A stretch of 30,047 nt of DNA from RUG13615 sp040307715 (GCA_040307715.1 JAWRJC010000126.1:1-30047); one strand, 5' to 3'; positions 1 through 7,424 are shown, numbered from the stretch's first letter. Numbers and translations: made by a program. Notes: generated from the letters alone by a model not told the origin.

Positions 1-1186
1 TGTTCATGCCGTTGAACTGCTCGGAGTTGATCATGGTGCCTTCCGCTTCGAAAGCTTCTGTCAGGTTGTAAAGATCGATCGCGGGATCGCCGGGATCGAC
101 GACCGGGATGATCTCCAGGTCGAATTTCTTCGCAAAGTCAAAGTCGCGCTGGTCGTGCGCCGGTACCGCCATGATGGCGCCGGTGCCGTAACCCATAAGG
201 ACGTAGTCGGAAATGAAGATCGGGACCTTCTTGCCGTTGACCGGGTTGACGGCGTAACGGCCGATGAATTCGCCGGTCTTCTCATTGGTGGTCGCGGTGC
301 GCTCGATCTCGTTCATGTGCTGGCAGCGGTCGATGTACGCGAGGACAGGTGCCTCGTACTCCGTGCCTGCGACCAGTTCCTTCACATAAGGATGCTCCGG
401 AGCCATGACCATATAGGTACATCCGAAAAGTGTATCGCAGCGTGTGGTGTAGACAGTCATCACCTTGTCGGTACCGTCGATCTTAAAGTCGACATTCGCG
501 CCGTGGCTCTTGCCGATCCAGTTGCGCTGCATGATCTTGACTTTGTCCGGCCAGCCCGGCAGCTTATCCAGGTTGTCGAGCAGACGTTCTGCGTAATCCG
601 TGATCTTGAAGTACCACTGGGACAGTTCCTTCTTGGTGACCGGCGTCTTGCAGCGCTCACAGCAGCCGTCGACGACCTGCTCGTTGGCAAGGACAGTCTG
701 GCAGCTCGGACACCAGTTGACCGGATTGTCTTTCTTATAAGCGAGACCCTTCTTGTAGAACTGAATGAAGATCCACTGCATCCATCTGTAATACTCAGGG
801 GTGCAGGTGGCCAGTTCTCTGTCCCAGTCGTAGGAGAGGCCCATCTGCTGCAGCTGGGCGGTCATCTCCGCCATATTCTCATAGGTCCACTTGGCCGGCT
901 CGACCCCATTCTTGATGGCCGCGTTCTCAGCCGGCAGGCCGAAGGCGTCGTACCCCATCGGATGAAGGACATTGAAGCCCTGCATCTTCTTGAATCTGGC
1001 GACGACGTCACCGATGGAATAGTTGCGCACGTGGCCCATGTGGAGCTTGCCCGACGGATACGGGAACATCTCGAGGACGTAATACTTTTTCTTTTCCGGA
1101 TCCTCGGTCACTTTGAATGCTTTGGCGTCTTTCCATTCCTTCTGCCATCTTGCTTCGATCTCTTTAAATTCGTATCTTTCTTTCAT
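1..1186 (-). CDS. leuS: Leucyl-tRNA synthetase, N-terminal part (runs off window)
   Basis: Class I aminoacyl-tRNA synthetase that charges tRNA-Leu in the cytoplasm. The first 395 codons are present and the rest lies beyond base 1. The N-terminus shows the LeuRS signature MFPYPSGKLHMGHVRNYSIG, with HMGH as the HIGH motif at about residues 48-51, then NWCPSCQTVLANEQVV with paired cysteines of the zinc region. The tail of the visible part (GYGTGAIMAVPAHDQRDF) is the CP1 editing domain, including the conserved D in AHDQRDF. The start at 1186 is preceded by GGGAAGG at good spacing. It is the last visible gene of nadD-yqeK-rsfS-leuS, 29 bases after rsfS. Reading and family assignment are secure; only the 3' end is unseen. 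Confidence 0.97.
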   Translation of the reverse strand, partial: MKERYEFKEIEARWQKEWKDAKAFKVTEDPEKKKYYVLEMFPYPSGKLHMGHVRNYSIGDVVARFKKMQGFNVLHPMGYDAFGLPAENAAIKNGVEPAKWTYENMAEMTAQLQQMGLSYDWDRELATCTPEYYRWMQWIFIQFYKKGLAYKKDNPVNWCPSCQTVLANEQVVDGCCERCKTPVTKKELSQWYFKITDYAERLLDNLDKLPGWPDKVKIMQRNWIGKSHGANVDFKIDGTDKVMTVYTTRCDTLFGCTYMVMAPEHPYVKELVAGTEYEAPVLAYIDRCQHMNEIERTATTNEKTGEFIGRYAVNPVNGKKVPIFISDYVLMGYGTGAIMAVPAHDQRDFDFAKKFDLEIIPVVDPGDPAIDLYNLTEAFEAEGTMINSEQFNGMN

Positions 1187-1215
1187 TTTCGGTACCTTCC
1201 CGCAGTTGTGTCTGT

Positions 1216-1596
1216 TTACTGTTTCGCCCAGAATGCCTCGTAGGCTTCATCGCCGCCGTATTCTGCTACGACTTCGCAGTCGCCCCAGACACGCTCGATG
1301 TTGTATTTCTGACGCATTTCCGTCGTCAGGATATTGATGATGACATCACCGTAGTCCATGAGGATCCAGCCGCTGGTCGCCTTTCCCTCGATGCTCTTGG
1401 GCGCCATTTCCATTTTGGCCATGCAGTCCTCCGCCTCATCCGCGAGACCAGCGATCTGCCGTTCGTTCCTGCCGGACGCAAGAAGGAAATAATCCGCAAA
1501 AGACGACTTTTCGGCGATATCGATCACCATGATGTCCGCCGCTTTCTTTGCATCCAGTGCCTCTGCTACTCTGAGAATCAATTCTTTGCTTTCCAT
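1216..1596 (-). CDS. rsfS: Ribosome silencing factor RsfS
   Basis: A 126-residue protein of the RsfS/Iojap (DUF143) family, the usual length for this family. Family members bind uL14 on the 50S subunit and block 30S joining, lowering translation in starvation. The family hallmarks are visible: KKAADIMVIDIAEKSSFADYFLLASGRNERQIAGLAD near the N-terminus and GWILMDYGDVIINILTTEMRQKYNIERVWGD in the middle (the D-x-G-D-V-I-I-N core). The ATG has a textbook AAGGAGG about 6 bases upstream. It lies in the conserved nadD-yqeK-rsfS order, with leuS following, which supports orthology. Nothing unusual is seen. Confidence 0.95.
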   Translation of the reverse strand: MESKELILRVAEALDAKKAADIMVIDIAEKSSFADYFLLASGRNERQIAGLADEAEDCMAKMEMAPKSIEGKATSGWILMDYGDVIINILTTEMRQKYNIERVWGDCEVVAEYGGDEAYEAFWAKQ

Positions 1597-1645
1597 GAAG
1601 CCTCCTTTTTATCTATATATTTCCGTGCGGTGCACGGTATCAGCC

Positions 1646-2320
1646 TTAAAAACCCATCAGATCCGACATGCCCAACATACTCAGTTCGGCTTCCAGATCG
1701 ATGTCGATATCCTCTTCCGTCTGCTGCGGTTTCTTCCGGGGATATCCTTCCGCCGGCGCTCCCGCTTCAAACCAGTCGATCGCCTCCTGCGTATCCTCGT
1801 CCAGATACTGCTCCTGCGACACCACATAATCCCGTGTGCCGGTGAGGCTCATCAGGCAGGCTTTGTCCAGATCGGTCTCCACTGCCTCGCGCAGCGCTTC
1901 CACCCCCGGGTACTCCCGGTTCGGCTCGATCGCGTCCGCGATGAAGATGATTTTTTCCAGCAGCGACATCCCCGCCCTGCCGGTCGTATGGTACGAGATC
2001 GCGTTGAGAATGTCCTCATCCCTGATCCCGAACGCCATCTTCGCGACAAAGGCAGCCGCTTTGCTATGGGATAGATTAATGTTGTTGAGGTACCGGTCGC
2101 CGATCGCGTTCAGCGTGACGAATGCATTCATGCGGTCGTCGTCCCATTTGCGGCAGACATCGTGGCATTTGGCCGCGAGCAGCGCCTTATCCGGATCCGC
2201 GCCGTACTTTTCAGCCAGACGGACAGCCGTCTCCACCACCCCTTCCGTGTGGCGGATGCGCTTCTCCGTCAGTTCATATTCCATATACTCGTCGATCTTA
2301 TCGATACAGGTCATGTCCAT
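1646..2320 (-). CDS. yqeK: YqeK-type HD-domain bis(5'-nucleosyl)-tetraphosphatase
   Basis: HD-superfamily metal-dependent hydrolase of 224 residues. Bacillota YqeK proteins are known symmetrical Ap4A hydrolases that control alarmone-like dinucleotides. Probable metal ligands are visible: His24 (RHTEG), His53-Asp54 (KCHDVCRKW), His85 (LSHSKAA), His111 (SYHTTGR) and Asp129 (FIADAIEPNR). The HD core ends near residue 190. The last 35 residues are a charged, acidic extension (QQTEEDIDIDLEAELS) longer than in typical YqeK. The start overlaps the 3' end of nadD by 23 bases, implying translational coupling. The GAGG at the right distance lies inside nadD. Met3 (2314) is an alternative start. NadD-YqeK adjacency is conserved across Bacillota. 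Confidence 0.93.
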   Translation of the reverse strand: MDMTCIDKIDEYMEYELTEKRIRHTEGVVETAVRLAEKYGADPDKALLAAKCHDVCRKWDDDRMNAFVTLNAIGDRYLNNINLSHSKAAAFVAKMAFGIRDEDILNAISYHTTGRAGMSLLEKIIFIADAIEPNREYPGVEALREAVETDLDKACLMSLTGTRDYVVSQEQYLDEDTQEAIDWFEAGAPAEGYPRKKPQQTEEDIDIDLEAELSMLGMSDLMGF

Positions 2321-2972
2321 AGATGTAATCCTCGACGGCCTGCGGCACCAGTCCGGTGATGGACTCGCCCGCGGCCAGTTTTTCTTTGATCGCTGTGGAG
2401 GAGATGTCCAGCAGATCGTTCCGGATCACCAGGACCTCCGTTCCGTACAGTTCTTTGAATGCATGGCGGCACCGCTCGATCTCCGCATCCTGATAGCCCG
2501 GCCGGCTGCCGACGATCACCGCGTTCTCGGTGAGCAGTTCCTCGGCATGCATCCACGTATCCATTTTGATAAAGGTATCCGTCCCGGTGATGAAATAGAC
2601 CGTATCAGGCTCCGTTTCTTCCCCGGCGGGAACGCCCGCGCCGCCGCCCGGCGATTCTGCGGCCGCCTCCATACGCTCTGTGAGAAGGCGCCTGCGCACT
2701 TCCCGCAATGTCCGGTATGTATAGCTGACCCCTTCCAGCTCCATCTCCAGCGTCGAGACGAGAAGCCCCGGATGGCCTTCTACCGCCAGCGCGAGCATCT
2801 CGAGCCTCTGCGCCGGCCCGGTCACTTTGCGGTCCTGTTTGAACGGCTGGATCTTCGCAGGCATGAACCAGACCGCATCGAGCGCTGCCTGTTCCATCGC
2901 ATCCAGTGCCAGATTGAGATGTCCTTCGTGCACCGGGTCAAAGGTGCCGCCGATGATGCCGATCCTGGCCAT
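2298..2972 (-). CDS. nadD: Nicotinate-nucleotide adenylyltransferase
   Basis: NadD transfers AMP from ATP to nicotinate mononucleotide, giving deamido-NAD, a core step of NAD synthesis. The N-terminus carries the nucleotidyltransferase signature GGTFDPVHEGHL (residues 8-19, a T/HxGH motif), and the C-terminal part carries the second motif LLDISSTAIKEKLAAG. At 224 residues it is somewhat longer than the usual 190-210. The extra length is a Gly/Ala/Glu-rich loop around residues 110-125 (ESPGGGAGVPAGEETEP) before the YFITGTDTF strand. It is first in the nadD-yqeK-rsfS-leuS operon, has GGAG ahead of the ATG, and a consensus promoter about 40 bases upstream, divergent from lexA. Confidence 0.96.
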   Translation of the reverse strand: MARIGIIGGTFDPVHEGHLNLALDAMEQAALDAVWFMPAKIQPFKQDRKVTGPAQRLEMLALAVEGHPGLLVSTLEMELEGVSYTYRTLREVRRRLLTERMEAAAESPGGGAGVPAGEETEPDTVYFITGTDTFIKMDTWMHAEELLTENAVIVGSRPGYQDAEIERCRHAFKELYGTEVLVIRNDLLDISSTAIKEKLAAGESITGLVPQAVEDYIYGHDLYR

Positions 2973-2992
2973 GTGTTCTCCGTGTCTTCCGT

Positions 2993-3008
2993 GCGCATAC
3001 GTATACGC
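2993..3008. promoter_or_regulatory. Near-palindrome at the nadD transcription start
   Basis: GCGCATAC-GTATACGC is a 16-base inverted repeat with two mismatched positions. It covers the predicted transcription start of the nadD operon, just downstream of the -10 box. It could be an operator or a short 5' hairpin. No regulator is identified. Confidence 0.35.
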
Positions 3009-3013
3009 AGTAA

Positions 3014-3042
3014 ATTATACAGCAATCGGGGTGACATTTCAA
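3014..3042 (-). promoter_or_regulatory. Promoter of the nadD-yqeK-rsfS-leuS operon
   Basis: On the minus strand TTGAAA (3037-3042), a 17-base spacer and a perfect TATAAT (3014-3019). The predicted start near 3007 gives a leader of about 35 bases to nadD. Confidence 0.82.
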
Positions 3043-3090
3043 CGAAAAACAGTAATGCGCGGCTACGCTGCAGATGCCGTTTCAACGAAA

Positions 3091-3102
3091 GAACATGTAT
3101 TT
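3091..3102. promoter_or_regulatory. LexA box 1 (upstream)
   Basis: GAAC-ATGT-ATTT resembles the Gram-positive SOS box GAAC-N4-GTTC. The left half is perfect; the right half is degenerate. It lies exactly 30 bp upstream of box 2, on the same helix face. Confidence 0.6.
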
Positions 3103-3120
3103 CTTTTATCATTCTTTTGC

Positions 3121-3132
3121 GAACATGTGTTT
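3121..3132. promoter_or_regulatory. LexA box 2 (overlaps lexA -35)
   Basis: CGAAC-ATGT-GTTT matches the Gram-positive LexA box with one mismatch in the right half. Its end overlaps the lexA -35 hexamer, the expected position for autorepression. Confidence 0.78.
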
Positions 3133-3158
3133 ACTTTCTGTTCTTTTTATAGTATCAT
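3130..3158 (+). promoter_or_regulatory. lexA promoter
   Basis: TTTACT (3130-3135), a 17-base spacer and TATCAT (3153-3158). The start is predicted near 3165. A GGGAG ribosome site at 3190-3194 precedes the ATG at 3202. Confidence 0.65.
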
Positions 3159-3201
3159 TCATTTAGAAAACTATGCTTTTTGAACTTACGGGAGCAAAAA
3201 G

Positions 3202-3861
3202 ATGAACAAATCGAGAGAACGGGAACAGCGCATTCTGGCTTTCATGAAGAAAGAGATCCATGCCAAGGGCTATCCCCCGACAGTCCGCGAGATCTGCAAT
3301 GCGCTCGAGATCAAATCGACATCAACGGTCCACAAGGACATCGCCAATCTTGAAAAGCAGGGATTCCTCAAGAAGGATCCGTCCAAGCCCAGAGCACTGA
3401 TGCTCGTGGAGAATGAAGAGCCGGAGAGAAAAGTCGTCTCCGCTGCCCCGCAGTCCGTTGCCAACGCGGCTTTCACAGACGTTGTGGAGATCCCGGTCAT
3501 CGGCCGGGTCGCAGCAGGCACGCCGATCCTGGCGGAGCAAAATATCGAAGACAGTTTCCCCATCCCCTCCCGGTTCGTCAGCGGCGGCACCAACTTTATG
3601 CTGACCGTCCACGGCGAATCAATGATCGAAGCCGGGATCATGGACGGTGACTACATCCTGGTCGAACAGCAGAACACCGCGCGCAACGGAGATATCGTCG
3701 TCGCGATGGTGGACGGCTTTGAAAGCGAAGCGACTGTCAAGACTTTCTACAAAGAGGCGGACCATATCCGCCTGCAGCCGGAGAACAGCACCATGAGTCC
3801 TATCCTGGTCAAAGATGCCAAGATCCTCGGCAAGGTCAAAGGCGTGTTCCGGTATTTCTAG
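3202..3861 (+). CDS. lexA: SOS repressor LexA
   Basis: LexA represses DNA-damage genes and is inactivated by RecA-stimulated self-cleavage. The 219 residues contain an N-terminal winged helix (residues 1-68; GYPPTVREICNALEIKSTSTVHKDIANLEKQGFL), a linker, and an S24 peptidase domain. The cleavage bond Ala105-Gly106 (GRVAAGTP), catalytic Ser140 (HGESMIEAG) and Lys180 (ATVKTF) are all present, so it should be cleavable. Two LexA boxes lie in its promoter region, supporting autoregulation. It is transcribed divergently from nadD and ends at a strong terminator. Length and motifs are typical for the family. Confidence 0.97.
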   Translation: MNKSREREQRILAFMKKEIHAKGYPPTVREICNALEIKSTSTVHKDIANLEKQGFLKKDPSKPRALMLVENEEPERKVVSAAPQSVANAAFTDVVEIPVIGRVAAGTPILAEQNIEDSFPIPSRFVSGGTNFMLTVHGESMIEAGIMDGDYILVEQQNTARNGDIVVAMVDGFESEATVKTFYKEADHIRLQPENSTMSPILVKDAKILGKVKGVFRYF

Positions 3862-3888
3862 ACCGACTCATCTTTCAAGATGCATACG

Positions 3889-3926
3889 AAAAGGCGCGTT
3901 TCAGATATTACTAAGCGCGCTTTTTT
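3889..3926 (+). terminator. Rho-independent terminator after lexA
   Basis: AAAAGGCGCG pairs with CGCGCTTTTT across a 17-base loop (one G-U), followed by a T run. Confidence 0.8.
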
Positions 3927-3943
3927 AGTATATACTTATAAGA

Positions 3944-3994
3944 GCGGGCACTTCCGGTGTCTGCATGAATTCTCCCGCAATTTGAAAGAGCGGG
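3944..3994 (+). promoter_or_regulatory. Possible alternative hairpins in the superoxide reductase leader
   Basis: CCCGC at 3974-3978 can pair either with GCGGG at 3944-3948 or with GCGGG at 3990-3994, so two mutually exclusive stems are possible. The second stem ends about 17 bases before the AGGAGG at 4011-4016. The stems are short, so a regulatory role is only a suggestion. The promoter is not clear; TATACT at 3931-3936 is the best -10 candidate. Confidence 0.25.
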
Positions 3995-4023
3995 AACAAC
4001 TCATTCACTAAGGAGGAAAAACT

Positions 4024-4398
4024 ATGCTGAAATTCTATAAATGCGCGAAATGCGGTGCTGTTGTTGCCAAGATCGTCGAAAAACCCTGCCCCATCATGTG
4101 CTGCGGCGAAGAGATGGTCGAACTGACCGCCAATACGGAAGAAGCGGCATTTGAAAAGCACATCCCCGATGTCACCATGGACGGCGATGTCATCGTCGCC
4201 AAGGTGGGCAGTGTAGAGCATCCGATGATGCCGGAGCACTTCATCCAGTTCATCGCGCTCGAGACCGAAGGCGGCATGCAGGTCAAGTACCTCAAGCCGG
4301 AAGAAAAGCCCGAAGCGAAGTTTGCCGCTGCAGATGGCAAAGCCGTTGCGGTCTACGAATTCTGCAACCTCCACGGTCTTTGGAAAAAGGAACTCTAA
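4024..4398 (+). CDS. dfx: Desulfoferrodoxin-type superoxide reductase
   Basis: Reduces superoxide to hydrogen peroxide without releasing oxygen, a defence typical of anaerobes. The 124 residues match class I desulfoferrodoxin. The N-terminal desulforedoxin domain has Cys7, Cys10, Cys26 and Cys27 (CAKCG and CCGE) for the Fe(Cys)4 centre I. The neelaredoxin domain has the catalytic Glu44-Lys45-His46 (EKHIPDV), His66 (GSVEHPM), His72 (PEHFIQF) and Cys114/His117 (EFCNLHGLW) for the Fe(His)4Cys centre II. Every expected ligand is present. It has a strong AGGAGG and forms a single-gene unit between the lexA terminator and a bidirectional terminator. The partner rubredoxin is not in the window. Confidence 0.95.
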   Translation: MLKFYKCAKCGAVVAKIVEKPCPIMCCGEEMVELTANTEEAAFEKHIPDVTMDGDVIVAKVGSVEHPMMPEHFIQFIALETEGGMQVKYLKPEEKPEAKFAAADGKAVAVYEFCNLHGLWKKEL

Positions 4399-4430
4399 TT
4401 CCTGACTGCCACGGACCAGCCCAATCAAAC

Positions 4431-4465
4431 AAAACCGGCGTGACCGCAGCGGCCGCGCCGGTTTT
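4431..4465. terminator. Bidirectional terminator between dfx and htpG
   Basis: A perfect 10-bp stem (AAAACCGGCG with CGCCGGTTTT) with T runs on both strands. It serves the convergent dfx and htpG genes. Confidence 0.88.
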
Positions 4466-4502
4466 ATAGTATCTGTTCTTCAGCAAGTCTTAAGGAACCG
4501 CC

Positions 4503-6401
4503 CTATTTCATCAGCTTGCAGACTTCCGTACTGAACCGCACCGGATCATCGATCGGCATCCCTTCGATGAGCAGCGCCTGATCGTACAGAAGCCGGGCGT
4601 AGGTGTCCAGTTTTTCTTGATCCTCAGCCAGTGCCGCCTTGAGAACCTCGAGGATCTCATGGTCCGCATTGATCTCAAGGACGCGTTCCGCCTTGATGGA
4701 TTCCCCTGCCGGCGCCGCATTGAGCACACGCTCCATTTCGAGGGACAGGCCGCCTTTGGTGGTCAGACACACCGGGTGTTCCGCCAGACGGTCAGTCAGT
4801 TTCACTTCGCTGACCTTCCCGCCAAGCGATTCCTTGATGGCTGCCAGCAGATTCTTCGCCTCTTCTTCTTTCTTTTCAAGCGCTTCCTTAGCGGCTTCGT
4901 CCTGCTCCGCCGCCAGATCGTCCTGCTTGACGGACAGGAAGGTTTTTTCTTTATAACTTCCGATGGTCTGGAAAACGAATTCATCGATGTCGTCGGTGAC
5001 GTAGAGGATCTCCGTTCCCTTTTCCTTGAGCGCCTCGGTGCGCGGCATGCGGTCGATATGCTCGATGCTGTCGCCCGCCGCATAGTAGATGTGCGTCTGC
5101 TCTTCCGGCATGCGTTCCACATACTCCGCCAGTGTGACCATCTTCTTCTCGCTGGACGAATAGTACATGACGAGGTCTTCGAGGTCGCCCTTATGCAGAC
5201 CGAAATCCTGATACATGCCGTACTTGAGCTGCAGACCGAAGCTCTCGTAGAACGCTTCGTATCCTTCGCGGTCGTTCTTCAGGAAGTCCGCCAGTTCATT
5301 GCGGATCTTGCGGCTGATGTTCTTTTCGATGTTCTTGAGCTGCCGGTCGTGCTGGAGCATCTCACGGCTGATGTTGAGCGACAGATCCTGGCTGTCCACA
5401 AGCCCCTTCACAAAACTGAAGTAGTCGGGAAGCAGGTCTTCGCAGCGGTCCATGATCAGCACACCGGAACTGTACAGCTGCAGCCCTTTCTCGAACTCGC
5501 GCGTGTAGTAATTGAACGGCGCTTTCTTCGGAATGTACAGCAGTGCCGTAAAACTGCTCAGTCCTTCGACCGTCGTATGGATGACCCTTGCCGGATCCTC
5601 CATGTCGTAGTATTTGCCTTTGTAAAAAGCGTTGTAATCTTCGTCCGTCAGTTCGCTCTTCCGGCGTTTCCACAGCGGAACCATGGTGTTGAGGGTCTGG
5701 TCTTCCATGACCATTTTAGGTGTCTTGGAATCGCCCTGCCCGTCCTCTTCGGCTTCGACCGGTGCCGGCACCTCGACCATCATCCTGATGGGGTACCGGA
5801 TATAATCGCTGTATTTCTTCACCAGCCCGCGGATGCGGTACTCCCGCAGAAAGATATCATAATCTTCCTCCGCCGTGCTCTCCTTCATGTGCAGGATGAT
5901 GTCCGTCCCGTGGCCTTCCTTCTCCGCCGGCTCGATGGTGTACCCGTCCGCGCCGTCGGATTCCCAGCTGTACGCCTGTTCCGCGCCGTATGCCTTTGAG
6001 AGGACCGTCACTTTATCCGCGACCATGAATGCCGAATAGAAGCCTACACCAAACTGCCCGATGATATCGATGTCCGCATCTTCAACATTCTCTTTGAAAT
6101 CCAGGCTGCCGCTTCTGGCAATGACGCCCAGGTTCTTATCGAGGTCTTCCTCACTCATGCCGATGCCGTTGTCGGAGATCGTCAGCGTGCGCGCCTCTTT
6201 GTCCGGCGTGATGCGGATCGCAAAGTCCTCGCGCGCAAGTCCGGTGATGTTCTTGTTCATGCTCTCATAATAGAGCTTGTCGATCGCATCGCTGGCGTTG
6301 GAGATGAGCTCGCGCAGGAAGATTTCCTTATGCGTGTAGATGCTGTTGATCATCAGATCGAGCAGCCGTTTTGACTCTGTTTTGAACTTTCTTTTGCCCA
6401 T
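4503..6401 (-). CDS. htpG: Molecular chaperone HtpG (bacterial Hsp90)
   Basis: ATP-driven cytoplasmic Hsp90 chaperone, 632 residues, normal for the family. The N-terminal GHKL ATPase domain shows LRELISNASDAIDKL (catalytic Glu and Mg-binding Asn), DNGIGM and GQFGVGFYSAFMVAD. The middle domain includes the catalytic-loop arginine region GLVDSQDLSLNISREMLQ, and a C-terminal dimerisation domain follows. The open frame extends to 6473 from a TTG, but that codon lies inside the CIRCE operator. The ATG at 6401 has GAGGAGG upstream and begins MGKRKFKTESKRLLDLM, the family N-terminus. It is a single-gene unit controlled by a sigma-A promoter and CIRCE. Confidence 0.96.
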   Translation of the reverse strand: MGKRKFKTESKRLLDLMINSIYTHKEIFLRELISNASDAIDKLYYESMNKNITGLAREDFAIRITPDKEARTLTISDNGIGMSEEDLDKNLGVIARSGSLDFKENVEDADIDIIGQFGVGFYSAFMVADKVTVLSKAYGAEQAYSWESDGADGYTIEPAEKEGHGTDIILHMKESTAEEDYDIFLREYRIRGLVKKYSDYIRYPIRMMVEVPAPVEAEEDGQGDSKTPKMVMEDQTLNTMVPLWKRRKSELTDEDYNAFYKGKYYDMEDPARVIHTTVEGLSSFTALLYIPKKAPFNYYTREFEKGLQLYSSGVLIMDRCEDLLPDYFSFVKGLVDSQDLSLNISREMLQHDRQLKNIEKNISRKIRNELADFLKNDREGYEAFYESFGLQLKYGMYQDFGLHKGDLEDLVMYYSSSEKKMVTLAEYVERMPEEQTHIYYAAGDSIEHIDRMPRTEALKEKGTEILYVTDDIDEFVFQTIGSYKEKTFLSVKQDDLAAEQDEAAKEALEKKEEEAKNLLAAIKESLGGKVSEVKLTDRLAEHPVCLTTKGGLSLEMERVLNAAPAGESIKAERVLEINADHEILEVLKAALAEDQEKLDTYARLLYDQALLIEGMPIDDPVRFSTEVCKLMK

Positions 6402-6459
6402 GATATGAAGTCGCCTCCTCAATATAAAACGGAGCGAATGCCCCGGTTTGCCTGTTCGT

Positions 6460-6486
6460 TTAGCACTCTCCAATCAAGAGTGCTAA
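6460..6486. promoter_or_regulatory. CIRCE element (HrcA operator) before htpG
   Basis: TTAGCACTC-N9-GAGTGCTAA matches the CIRCE consensus in both arms and spacing. It sits immediately downstream of the htpG -10 box and covers the predicted transcription start, as expected for HrcA repression. Confidence 0.95.
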
Positions 6487-6490
6487 ATTC

Positions 6491-6518
6491 ATTATACGAC
6501 TCCTCTTCTGTTTGTCAA
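6491..6518 (-). promoter_or_regulatory. htpG promoter
   Basis: On the minus strand a perfect TTGACA (6513-6518), a 16-base spacer and a perfect TATAAT (6491-6496). CIRCE starts 4 bases downstream of the -10. Confidence 0.9.
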
Positions 6519-6548
6519 CATACAGGCAAAACCTATTTGATGTGCTGA

Positions 6549-6577
6549 TTGCATATCTTGCGCCGGCATTTTATAAT
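6549..6577 (+). promoter_or_regulatory. Promoter of the cytidylate-kinase-like gene
   Basis: TTGCAT (6549-6554), a 17-base spacer and TATAAT (6572-6577). The start near 6584 gives a leader of about 60 bases. Confidence 0.72.
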
Positions 6578-6643
6578 AAGGGTAGTGAAAAAAAGGATAA
6601 CGCCGTCAGTACAGTTCGGCTTTTCAACAGGAGGACATCATCT

Positions 6644-7240
6644 ATGGAAAAACAGATCCTGATTTCAATCGGCCGTGAATCCGGCAGCGGCGGTCTCGCG
6701 ATCGCGCAGAAAATCGCCGCTGAGCTTGGCATCAAGATTTACGATAAAAACATCCTGACGCAGGTTTATGCGGACAACGAGGACGTTTCCAAGCAAATGG
6801 CGAAGTACGAAGAAAAGGCACCGACGCCCTTCCTGTCCCGCCATGTCCGCGGCATGACCAACTCCCCGGAGGAAAATGTCGCCAAGCAGGAATTCGCCTT
6901 CATCAGCGAAAGAGCCGCTGCCGGCGAATCCTTCGTCGTGGTCGGCCGCTGCGCCAATGAAGTCCTGAAAGACCGCCCCGAACTCATCTCGATCTTTGTC
7001 AACGGTGATCTCGAGGACAGAAAGCAGCGTGTCATGGCACGCGAAAACTGCGATGAGCATGACGCACTCGAACTGATCGGCGATACCGACAACGATCGCA
7101 GAAAGTATCACAACAAGTACTGCGAGTCCAAATGGGGCGATGCCAAGTGCTATGATCTGACCATCAATGTTTCCAAACTCGGGCCGGAAGAAACCGCAAG
7201 TGCACTGCTTGCGTACATCCGCCGCAGAATAGCCAAGTAG
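6644..7240 (+). CDS. Cytidylate-kinase-like family protein
   Basis: A 198-residue P-loop kinase-like protein of the cytidylate-kinase-like family (AAA_26 type), common in Clostridia. The N-terminus QILISIGRESGSGGLAIAQKIAAELGIKIYDKNIL resembles the CMP kinase nucleotide loop, with GSGG in place of a classical GxxxxGK[ST]. The central FVVVGRCANEVLKDRPELISIFVNGDLEDRKQRV resembles the acceptor/LID-proximal region. The true substrate is unknown; it is not the main Cmk. The ATG at 6644 has GGAGGA upstream, which decides the start over an upstream in-frame extension. It has its own promoter and a strong terminator and looks monocistronic. Confidence 0.85.
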   Translation: MEKQILISIGRESGSGGLAIAQKIAAELGIKIYDKNILTQVYADNEDVSKQMAKYEEKAPTPFLSRHVRGMTNSPEENVAKQEFAFISERAAAGESFVVVGRCANEVLKDRPELISIFVNGDLEDRKQRVMARENCDEHDALELIGDTDNDRRKYHNKYCESKWGDAKCYDLTINVSKLGPEETASALLAYIRRRIAK

Positions 7241-7265
7241 GAACGTGCGTCCGGAAGAGCCTGTC

Positions 7266-7294
7266 AGGCGCAGCAGATCTCTGCTGCGCCTTTT
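7266..7294 (+). terminator. Terminator after the cytidylate-kinase-like gene
   Basis: GGCGCAGCAGA pairs perfectly with TCTGCTGCGCC around a minimal loop, followed by TTTTAT. Confidence 0.88.
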
Positions 7295-7333
7295 ATAATG
7301 CCCAAAGGGACTGTGGCATCGCGCCTGCTTTTG

Positions 7334-7342
7334 TGGTATAAA
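7334..7342 (+). promoter_or_regulatory. Extended -10 promoter of the mrp-like gene
   Basis: TGG-TATAAA is an extended -10 element with no good -35 at the usual distance. The start near 7349 gives a leader of about 76 bases containing the hairpin at 7376-7402. Confidence 0.5.
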
Positions 7343-7375
7343 GGATGTTGAGCGTAATGGATACGTGAGCAGCGA

Positions 7376-7402
7376 TATGCGGACAGATATACAGTCCGCA
7401 TA
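7376..7402 (+). promoter_or_regulatory. Leader hairpin before the mrp-like gene
   Basis: A perfect 9-bp stem (TATGCGGAC with GTCCGCATA, 9-base loop) ends 8 bases before TAAGGAGA. There is no T run, so it is not a terminator. It may stabilise the message or be a binding site. Confidence 0.45.
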
Positions 7403-7424
7403 CGAAAAGATAAGGAGAACAGAC

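Noticed and set aside
4617..5999. 460-codon open frame opposite htpG, and a 362-codon frame opposite leuS (155-1243)
   Set aside because: Shadows of well-supported genes; the translated sequences are low in family character and have no start signals.
6402..6473. N-terminal extension of htpG from a TTG at 6473
   Set aside because: The TTG lies within the CIRCE operator and at the predicted transcription start; the ATG at 6401 has GAGGAGG and the family N-terminus.
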